A stretch of 64,000 nucleotides of DNA from Diaporthe sp. PMI_573 (lineage: Eukaryota > Ascomycota > Sordariomycetes > Diaporthales > Diaporthaceae). Of this stretch, positions 55,943 through 64,000 are shown piece by piece; position 1 is the stretch's first letter; the number at the start of each line of letters is the position of its first letter. Location: the NCBI GenBank assembly GCA_021399435.1, contig JAJTUP010000022.1, forward strand, positions 310,001 through 374,000, written 5' to 3'. The notes below the pieces were generated by a model, which saw nothing but the letters and a program-made list of their open reading frames with translations, searched no databases and had not been told where the DNA came from. Made by a program: the position numbers and the translations under genes.

Positions 55943-57250
55943 CTACCTCTCCCGCCTGTATCCAGCACCGCCCCTCCTCTTTCTCTTCTCCTCGGCATAG
56001 TCCCTCACGTCCGTCCCTGCGACCGACGAGCCGGCACCCGAGTCGGAGAGCCCGGGGATGACGTGGCGGTACGACTTGGTGCCGACCTCGCTGCCGACGT
56101 CGCTCTCGGCCCAGCTCCCGGGGATCCTAGACTCGACGTCCTCGCTGGGGCCGTAGCTGCTCGGCGCCATGGGCGTGTCCTCTTCGACGCGGTTGTTCTG
56201 CTGCCAGGAGAAGTTGCGCCTGTGGGACGAGGACGCACCCGCCGCGGAGGAGGCGGCGGCGGCGCGGCCCCTCTCCTGCAGCTTCTTGGCCTCAGCCCGG
56301 ATTCGCTCCGCCTCGCGCGAGTCGCGCTTGTCGGCTGTGGAGTAGACCTTGCGGATGCCGCTGGACTTCTTGGGCTTCTCCGGGGTGCTGGTCGGCGTGC
56401 GCTCGCGGTTGGTGATGAGCTCCGAGGTGACGGTGCTCTCGGTGTAGCCGCCCCTGGACGACTCGGTCGGGTTCGTCGAGCCGTCCCACTGGCTGGAGTC
56501 ACTCTCCTTGTTGATGCCACCCACGCGTGCGGGCTTCTCGTGTCGGTAGTTGCGGAGGTACTGCTCAGCCTCGGCCTCGGCGTCCTCGTCGATGACCCCG
56601 CCGTCCTCAGCTACCTTGCGGGCACGCTTGCGCTCCTTACTGCGCTTCAGCTCTTCCTTCTCACGGCGCTTCTCTTCGCGGCGCTTTTCCTTGTCGCGTT
56701 CCTTTTGCTCGCGCTTCTTGCGCCTCTTCTCCCGCCCGGCATAGTCGCTCACGCCGCCAGTAATACCGGTAATGCCAGTCGTCCCGCTGACGACAGTGGT
56801 GGCGTCCTCTGTGCTACCGTCATCAACGTCCTTGTACACACTGCCGCCGCCGAGGTCAGTCTCGGTGGTGGCCCCCGACAGGGTCGTGCCGTTCGGGCCC
56901 TTGCGACGCATCACGGTGGTCTTGTAGTCGTCCCAGTCGTTCTCTTTGAAGTAGAAGCCGCCATTCTTGGCCCAGAAGAAGAACCAGATGCCGACGATGA
57001 CGAATGCGGCGGGTATCAGACCGAATAAAATAAAGAGAAACTTCTGGTTGAACTGTTCAGGGTGGATAATGCCGGCCTCGGGGTCGGGACGGTTAGGTGC
57101 CTCATCGCGGGCGAGGAGCAGGGACCGTGCAGCGACGGGGCCGAGTCTCGAGATGCCGTCGGTGAGGTCGGCTGAGTCGCGGGCCTCGGAGCCAGCAGAT
57201 GAGGTGTGGCTCAGAAGTGACCGGGCGAAGGCAGCAAATGCTGGCGCCAT
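55943..57250 (-). CDS. Single-pass membrane protein with charged helical tail, function unknown
   Basis: A single exon of 435 residues, not matched to a named family. The N-terminal 70 residues are Ala/Ser/Arg-rich. One membrane span covers about residues 71-93 (FLFILFGLIPAAFVIVGIWFFFWA). A conserved-looking juxtamembrane segment follows (GGFYFKENDWDDYKTTVMRRKGP). Residues about 168-225 are an extreme Lys/Glu/Arg run (KRRKKREQKERDKEKRREE), predicted as a single long charged helix or coiled coil. The rest is Ser/Thr/Pro-rich with a basic end. The shape suggests a type I or type III membrane protein whose cytosolic tail tethers partners. This is description only; no function is claimed. Confidence 0.8.
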   Translation of the reverse strand: MAPAFAAFARSLLSHTSSAGSEARDSADLTDGISRLGPVAARSLLLARDEAPNRPDPEAGIIHPEQFNQKFLFILFGLIPAAFVIVGIWFFFWAKNGGFYFKENDWDDYKTTVMRRKGPNGTTLSGATTETDLGGGSVYKDVDDGSTEDATTVVSGTTGITGITGGVSDYAGREKRRKKREQKERDKEKRREEKRREKEELKRSKERKRARKVAEDGGVIDEDAEAEAEQYLRNYRHEKPARVGGINKESDSSQWDGSTNPTESSRGGYTESTVTSELITNRERTPTSTPEKPKKSSGIRKVYSTADKRDSREAERIRAEAKKLQERGRAAAASSAAGASSSHRRNFSWQQNNRVEEDTPMAPSSYGPSEDVESRIPGSWAESDVGSEVGTKSYRHVIPGLSDSGAGSSVAGTDVRDYAEEKRKRRGGAGYRRER

Positions 57251-60097
57251 GTTGTCTTTGGTGGAAGCAGGCCCGCTTCACTGGAATTCAGGAGTGGATT
57301 GAAAGGGTTGACATAGGACTGGACTCTGGCTGGTATTGGCTGGCAGACCAGCCAAGGTCGGACGGCGTGCAGAGTCGATCAGCACAGATGATGTGCTTCT
57401 GCCTCTGCTGCTAGTCGTGCTGTTGTTCTCGTGTATCTCGTGTGTTGGCTGGTTTATTTGTCTCCTCGACAAACGGTGACGTGGATGGGCCGTAGATGGA
57501 TCAAATTAGTTGACCAACTGACAGAAGGAAAGATACGTTGTAGTTCGATGGACGGTGACAGAGGCAGTCGGTCTCTGAAGGTGCAATACGGTGCGGTGCA
57601 GGCTGTGAGAGGTGGTTGCTGTGGGCGGGTGGTTTTGTTCCTGTGGAAACGCGATGGCTGGGGAAAAGCGGTGGTTGGGACAGGCCACCCCTGCACCCTG
57701 CCGCAGCAACGCTCCTTCCAAGCAAGAACAGGAACCCATGATGGACAGCCCTGTTTACTGCGTACGTATAGCCGGCAGCCCTTGCTAATGAGATGAAGAG
57801 ATAAATGGCTGCATCCATAATCCACCCGCGCCAGGATGCGTGCCTACTGTAATGAGACAGCCATGTGCTTGTTGATGGAGACTGTCAACAACCGACGTCA
57901 TCGCCTCGGGTATTGGCGAGACAACCCGCCCTGACGGTCCTAACCCTACTGACTACCGCGCCTATTTACCCATCTGGCCCCCACGTTTCCCATCCTGGCT
58001 GCCACGACAGCTCGGAGTGGGGGGCCCCGTCCCGAGCAACCCACCGACTCAAGCGTGAGCCCAGCCCGGCGAGAACGGATCCCCTTACCCGCCTCGCACC
58101 ACCACCCATCAAAGGGGGGCGTCGCGTTATCAATCGCCCAACCGTTCCAACCCTGTGAGACTCGAGACAAGAGACGAGACCGCTGCAGGAGAACAGCTCC
58201 AGTGGGCTAAAGAGTCAGTCTGTCAGTCAGTCAGTCAGTCAGCTCAGCTCCAGGCCTAGGGGCCACCGTTATTGGTGGGCTGCCCCTCGAGAGGCGCCGA
58301 GTGAGCTGCGGACATGTGGCATGGCATTCTCGAAATAAATGGCTCAGTTTCTTCCCCTGGGATTAGCACGACACGAGATGCTGGCACACAAGTACCGTTG
58401 TACCGTACAACACAACCTCCAATCATCTGCTAATCAAATCATTGTCATCAACGAACCCAGTCTGCAACCAACACGAGCGAGCTGCCGCATGTTTCAGGCC
58501 TGTGTCAACCACGCCTCGTGGCGCCGAGGACTCTACAGCAATGCCCCAGGTAAGGAAGGAAGCCCGGGCATCGAGCACAGGTCTCTGGACGGGAAAAGAA
58601 TTCAGGCGGAGCTCCGCTGCTCGTCCCAAAGTCCGATCCCTGGGATCCGGTGGAAGATGACTGCCCAGATCGAGAAGGCCATCCCTCGCAGGATGAATGG
58701 GGGGAGCTGGATGGCGAAAACCCGGCTGGCTTTTTACCTGAGATTATTTTGGTCGACAGACGCGCTGCCAATACCACCCTGCAGTCCGGACGAAACCCCC
58801 GAGCTCAGGGATGTCATCAGAAACAAAACCCGCTTGTTTCGGGTTACCTCCATCGTGGGGCATAGAGTAGAGGTGGATGAAATGCACGATATCGGTGGGG
58901 TCCGCGGCAGACAGACAGTGACAGAGTCGCGCGGACGGGCTACACGGGGAGACAAGGGGACAGATCCGGTACGAGCCACTCAGTCTACGTTGCCGGTGCC
59001 ACTCTTTGCATGAACATGAGCCGTCTGTGCAAGTATTCTTTCAAGCCGGAGCAGGACCCTCCCCATGGTAGTCTTCGCGAGCATTGGCAGCTAGTCGATA
59101 ACAGTGGTATATAATGTACTCTGATATATCATTGTGACACACTTCAGGAGATGTCGTCCGGGTTGCCTCAATCCAGTTACCTCCCCGTCAAGTAAAAACT
59201 CCGGAACAACAATCTGTTCCGAGGTGTAAATGGCAAGGAATACCAAGAGCATCCAAAGGATCTTCCGTAAAAATAGACAAACCCATGTCCGCGCCGCCGC
59301 TTGTGCTGAGACTCATCCCGATCCGGAAGTCCTTCTTCCCCATCTCCTGGGCTCACAGCAGACCCATAAGTGGGGCGTACAAGATTCGACAGCATGCAAG
59401 AAGCCATGAATAGACAAGTAATATATGTTTAGAAGAAATCTGACGATAGCACTGCAAAATCAAACAGGCAGCCAGTGTAGGTAGTCTCCGGTCTCCCCTG
59501 CGCCCAAGGACACGGCCAGCGCGAGAGTAAAGCCTGCTTTCCAGTGTCTTGATCGTACACACATACACAAGCCGGGCTCGGTCAGAGCGCGGTCACCCAC
59601 CCAATGAGAACTTTGGGGATACACATCCGGTGTACAGGATACACATGTGGTAGCGAGGACTAGAAAAAAGTTGGTCCCCAAGAATAGAAGGCGAAAGGCG
59701 GTGTATGACAAAACGGGAAGGGGTATCTCTCTCCGCTCAGCAACCTTTTGGCGCTCTTTTCCCAGGCTATAAAATCAGAAGAATTGAAAATCGCTGCCCA
59801 AGAAGATGAAGATGGTAATACTCCGGCGCCATCCGCCAACGTCAGTCGGCCGGGGCCGGATCAGTGAGAAGAGATGTGTCCCAGGATAGCAGTCCATCAT
59901 TATGAATGTCAGAAACCATCGCTCGCTTGAATCATCCAATTACATCTCGAACCATCAGGCCCGTTTTAGAAAATCACGTGAAACATCACAATCAAATCAT
60001 GCCTCGCTCCATTGGTCGTCATCAATTTTCCGTCGTCGTCATCATCATCGTACTCATCGTGTGCGTTCATCCAGGTCGTCGTCGTTCACGTGCGCCT
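57251..60097. other. Intergenic stretch
   Basis: Upstream region of the membrane protein gene (C/T-rich on the minus strand near 57.45-57.65 kb), then about 2 kb without a credible gene. A tetranucleotide repeat sits at 58222-58241. The 224-codon plus frame at 58339-59013 has no domain signal and is probably noise. Confidence 0.5.
58222..58241. repeat. GTCA tetranucleotide microsatellite
   Basis: Five tandem GTCA units, with related CAGTC sequence just before. Intergenic. Confidence 0.85.
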
Positions 60098-61774
60098 TCA
60101 AATATTATAAGGGTACGGAGAGAATGGCGCATGTGCCATCGGCATGTACGCGTTCCCGTAGTAGTCCACTTGGGGCGGAGGAGGAGCCGGTGGCGCGTGG
60201 TGCGCAAAGCCGCGTGAATGCGACCCTGCCCGCGAACCGGCGCGGATCCGCGCTTGGGGTCGATCGAATCTAGCAGTGCGGCTGTCGTCAGCGTACGCCG
60301 AAGAGGCGTTGTCGCTGCCGCCGCGCGAGTTCCTCTCGCTGCCGTTGGTGCGGATTGCGATCTCGGCCCCGTCCCTGATGTCCAGCTGCGCGCCGCCTAT
60401 GGTCAGGGAACCCATGCCCTTTACGAATATGGTCATGTCGTCCGGGTCGATGCTGTTCCTCGAGGCCGCGGAGCGCCCGTAGCCGCTTTCTCCCTTGCTG
60501 CCCGTGCTCTTGGTGCTCTTACTTGGGGTCTTGTTGATTCGCCGGAGAGTATCGGCCGTCAGGGAATTCGTCGGACCGTCCACATCCTCCTGGTACTGCA
60601 GTGCTGACTTGTATTTGTCCTCGACTTCCCGCTCCACCGACTGCCTGCGAGCCCCGTAGTGGGAATTCCGTCGACTCAACCTGCCTGCGACTTCAGCGTA
60701 GCCGTGTCCCATGTCGTACATCGCGGTAGAGTCGATGCTTGGACGACGGGCTGGGCGAGGATAACGCTCGGCTAGGGAAACACCACTGTAGAGAGAGTCA
60801 TCACCATCTAGGGACTCATCATCAAACAGTGACCCGACAGATCCAATGGACCGCCTCTTCGGAGCCGGGGGTGCAAAGGACGATGCTAACTGAGGGCGCA
60901 TGGTGCTGGGCCGCGGGGGAGGCGGCATGCGGATGCGATCCGCATCTTGCCTCGTAGATCTTCTCCTGTTCAATGACGGCCGCCGTATAAGAACGCCGCC
61001 CTCCTCATGGTCATCGTAGTCTGGGTTGTAGTCAATGACATGGCGTCCCATGGCCGACCGCGGGCGATGCGGGTCGAAGCGGGCTGCCAACGCATCCTGG
61101 CCAGTCGGGTAGTCCACTGGCGGCTGACCAAAGTGCTGCGGCGGTGGGAAAGGAGAATGGAGCTGCGGGGCAGTTGGTGGCGGATAAGGCGCCTGTGGAG
61201 GGAAAGATGTCCCCAGGACGGGATTAGGGTGTTGCCAGTACCTGGCGTTGGACGGCGGTGGCTTGGACGGCTGGCCATAGTAGCTGTTTGGTCGTTGATT
61301 TGCGGTATATACCCTCGGGCGCGACGAGGTGGCCGCAGTAGTAAGGATGGGACTAGTCGCGGTAGGACTGATGCCGTAGAAGGAGGACTGCTCCTGCGAC
61401 CTTCTCGTTGCAGAGGTGTGAAGGTTGGGAAGGGTCTTGGATGACTTGGCACCGGGCCTGACAGGAGCATGTGTGACCGTTTTCTTGCTCGACGGCCTGT
61501 CCTTGTCCCGAGGTTTGCTCTTGGGCTTCCTGGATTCCTGCCTGAGTGGGCTGCTGGGCTGGGCGGTAGAGTCGGAGTCGGTATGGAGATAGGTTGGGTT
61601 TGGCGACGAGGATGACGACCCCCTGGTCAGCGTTCGGTTCCTCGTCCGCGAGACGTTGGCCGCCTCTTTGCTGCCAGGCGGCACTACGGAGACATATGTT
61701 CTTGTGTCGTCGATAGGATTTCCATCATCATCAGCGTCCTCCATGTAGGTCCGCGGTTCAGCGCTGGTCGACAT
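60098..61774 (-). CDS. Long disordered fungal protein, function unknown
   Basis: A single exon of 558 residues from ATG 61774 (MSTSAEPRTYMED). It is Ser/Pro/Arg/Tyr-rich almost throughout. It includes a Pro-rich middle (PPQAPYPPPTAP, PFPPPQHFGQPP), a patch IRMPPPPRPSTMRP, and Arg/Ser sites of the RRPS/RRNS kind that could be basophilic-kinase targets. The only ordered-looking block is near the C-terminus: DPDDMTIFVKGMGSLTIGGA followed by QLDIRDGAEIAIRTNG, which may be a small beta-structured domain. The end is SHSRGFAHHAPPAPPPPQVDYYG and a short tail. The composition is uniform and codon-like, and the frame is long and open, so it is very likely a real gene. I do not recognise the family. Confidence 0.82.
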   Translation of the reverse strand: MSTSAEPRTYMEDADDDGNPIDDTRTYVSVVPPGSKEAANVSRTRNRTLTRGSSSSSPNPTYLHTDSDSTAQPSSPLRQESRKPKSKPRDKDRPSSKKTVTHAPVRPGAKSSKTLPNLHTSATRRSQEQSSFYGISPTATSPILTTAATSSRPRVYTANQRPNSYYGQPSKPPPSNARYWQHPNPVLGTSFPPQAPYPPPTAPQLHSPFPPPQHFGQPPVDYPTGQDALAARFDPHRPRSAMGRHVIDYNPDYDDHEEGGVLIRRPSLNRRRSTRQDADRIRMPPPPRPSTMRPQLASSFAPPAPKRRSIGSVGSLFDDESLDGDDSLYSGVSLAERYPRPARRPSIDSTAMYDMGHGYAEVAGRLSRRNSHYGARRQSVEREVEDKYKSALQYQEDVDGPTNSLTADTLRRINKTPSKSTKSTGSKGESGYGRSAASRNSIDPDDMTIFVKGMGSLTIGGAQLDIRDGAEIAIRTNGSERNSRGGSDNASSAYADDSRTARFDRPQARIRAGSRAGSHSRGFAHHAPPAPPPPQVDYYGNAYMPMAHAPFSPYPYNI

Positions 61775-64000
61775 GGTCGGTGGCAGGTTTTACCGGTACA
61801 GACTGATTAAGGTATCCCCGGTCGAGTCATGGATGGATTTCGTATTGCGTCGGGCCTAGCAGCACCTCTGTCGTCTACATTCACAGCCTGTCTGGGTCGT
61901 GGTGGCTCAATCGATGGGGCAGTGCGGCTCCGGCGTGAGTAATCGTTAGGCCGAGTCGGGACGGGACAGCGAGCCAAAGACGGTCGGGTCATCCGAGTGG
62001 AGCCGTGTGGGAGGGAACCTTGGTAAAGAGCTCGCAGGGCACAGGACTGGGCTGGAGTACGGTAACTATGACGGCTCAGACCCGAACAGCAACGGGAATG
62101 ACGAACAGGCAGTAGATGGCGTTTGGTGGTGGAGTCCCAGTCAAAAGACAGGAGCAGCGGGACTGTCTTGGGAAATACAATAAAAAAAGATGTCGGGTGG
62201 GAACGACCGGGGCGGCTACTGGCGAGTTTTATTGTGCGCTCGATGCAACGCTCTCTGTGCCTGTCCGCCTGTGTCTTTTTCCCTTGGGTCCTTGGGGGAG
62301 GGTGTGAGAGAGAGAAAATGGCAGGGCAGCAGGGATGACAAGTGCATGTCGTGGGAGACATGGTGGGGAAACAAGGCGAGTCAAAGTGGGCGGGGGTGTG
62401 GGCCACCAAGGGGACAGGGTGTGCGCCGCGAAATCCCTGGTCGCCGTCGCCCGTCAACACCACCGCACCCCCCCCCCCTCCAGGGAGGATATCAGGGCTG
62501 AAGGGACAACGAATGGAATAGGTGCAGCCTGAGACCTACAGGAGGGTGCGGGAACGGTTGGCCGGGTGCCAGTTGCTCAGATGCAGCGAGGCGCGATGCC
62601 ACACTCCTGCCAGAAGCTTGGTGCGACCTTTTCTTACGCAGCAGGCTGTTTCTCTGCCAGAAGACCACCGGGCCCAACAACTTTTCCTCAATATTTACTC
62701 ATCAGACTACCCTCAGACACGCACGCTGTGGATCAGCACAACCCGTCCCCTCGCGGTCCGTCTTCCGCACGTCGTGGAAGCTTACGGACTTTCTCCAAGG
62801 CCTTGGGGCTGCGCTGGGGCTGTCCTCAAAAACCCTGGCCCCTGCCGCTGGCATGATGGGCCAAAGATCCAGAAGTCCGGGATGTGGAGCCCGGAAACAA
62901 CGAGCATCCCCGGGATCTCAGTCACAGGATCGCGGCGACGACTGCGTGCAGATGCACCCTGGACGACTCCATGCACTCTCACCCGCTGCTTATCGTCAGG
63001 CCCCAACTTCAGGCCCGCTTGCCTCCCGGCACAGGTCACCTGGTGGACCTAAGGACCCGTGTAAACACTTGTATGCACGACAGCATGGTCGAGGCCTAAT
63101 GGGAACCCGCGAGTGGCGTGTGCATGACAGGCGCCCCTAACAGCCAACAGAACAGCCCGAGTCTTGAGGCACATAGCCCGGCGTCAAACAAGACACCCAA
63201 TAGAGTGAGGACACACTCGGCCATGAAAGCAAATGTGTCGCGCCGAGGACGACGCGTGAATGGGCGGCCCGAGGAACACGACGGCGGCCTACCTCCAAAC
63301 CCATTCCCAGAATGGCGCGGCCCAGGCCCTCCTCTAGGCGTTTCTCTCCCCGTTCCTTGGGTGGCAGCGGCAAAAGTCGGGCTTGAAGATGAGGCTCAAC
63401 TAAAACTCCGTGGGCTGGGTGAAGACTATGGCCGGAAGAGGACACGAGCAATCCTGCTCTCATGTCGAATGACGCCGCCCTGCAGCACGCTTGCACTGCC
63501 CATTGGAGCCGTTCCCCCACGATGCAGGAATTTCGTACCTCATGCAACCTCGTGCAGCATAAGTCCCTAGCCAACGATCGCCAACGGTTCGCACTCTGGA
63601 GGAACTGCAGCAGTCGTGTCAGTACCTAGCACACACATGAGCATGTCTTGCTACGGCTCAAACCGGAGTGAGAAAGACAAGGTTTTTGCAGCAATTCAAG
63701 ACCCACCTAGTCTAGTTCGTCAGCTCTGAGATAGACTTCTCGCCAATCCTGGCAGTGGCACTATTAACAGGCGGCAATATGTCAGCAATTTGACGATGCT
63801 GTCTTCCCCAGATTCGTGATCACTGAATGCTGACTTTGACATTTGCCTTTACGCATCACCACCGTCGGCAATTAGGCCACGTTTGTGCCACAAACATGAA
63901 GCAACCCACCTGCACAGGGTCGGTGCCATCGAGAGCTGGACCTGCCGCATCTACGCGATGGGGAGCGCTGCGCATCGTATGCAGCACACAGTATGCTGCA
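61775..64000. other. Intergenic to the window edge
   Basis: Promoter side of the disordered-protein gene, then sequence without a credible gene. Frames at 62522-63052 (+) and 63118-63570 (+) have no domain, start context or splice support. A C run lies at about 62466-62477. Confidence 0.5.

Noticed and set aside
56063..57028. 321-codon plus-strand frame opposite the membrane-protein gene
   Set aside because: Leu/Ala-rich complement of the Lys/Glu-rich coding strand; no domain.
58339..59013. 224-codon plus-strand frame
   Set aside because: No domain, no splice or start support and no compositional coding signature.

Overview
The window reads as nuclear DNA of a filamentous ascomycete (Pezizomycotina, most like a Sordariomycete). 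The evidence is the introns: most are 53-170 nt, with GTRNGT-type donors, CTAAC/CTGAC-like branch sites and YAG acceptors. The gene families also fit (fungal hybrid histidine kinase, Dcr2, Ssh4, Clr5-type HTH, NRPS-like reductase). Genes are monocistronic and scattered on both strands. I see no operons, CRISPR arrays or recognisable tRNA/rRNA. Density is low, about 14 genes in 64 kb, with two gene-poor blocks of roughly 8.5-9 kb (about 1.0-9.4 kb and 22.7-31.5 kb).

Left third (0-22.7 kb). A diflavin-reductase-type FAD-domain protein is cut by the left edge. After a long empty stretch come a membrane-anchored cytochrome P450 (+), a membrane-anchored ubiquitin-specific protease (-), a multi-exon GAF hybrid histidine kinase with its own receiver domain (-), and a SAP-domain Tho1/SARNP-like mRNP protein (+). 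The reading frame of the last gene continues, with the same repeat motif, for 57 codons past its TAG stop.

Middle (22.7-46 kb). A 1564-codon single-exon gene (+) joins a long disordered region to a C-terminal SAM-methyltransferase-like domain. It is followed by an intronless gamma-glutamylcyclotransferase-like gene (-) with a 24-nt A tract right behind its stop, a four-exon Dcr2-type metallophosphatase (-), a two-exon Clr5-like HTH protein (+), and a three-exon SPRY/PY-motif Rsp5 adaptor of the Ssh4/Ear1 type (-).

Right third (46-64 kb). This holds a local patch of broken genes. A BTB/POZ gene carries two single-base frameshifts. An adenylation-carrier-reductase (NRPS-like) gene carries two frameshifts and a nonsense codon. 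Two doubtful small reading frames lie next to them. Beyond the patch are two intact genes for fungal proteins of unknown function: a single-pass membrane protein with a charged helical tail, and a long disordered protein. The last 2 kb are empty.

The genes do not form one pathway. The intact ones are mostly housekeeping or signalling genes: ubiquitin handling (USP, Ssh4-like), phosphorelay signalling, mRNA export, dephosphorylation and glutathione-type metabolism. The P450 and the decayed NRPS-like gene are the accessory, secondary-metabolism-type elements.
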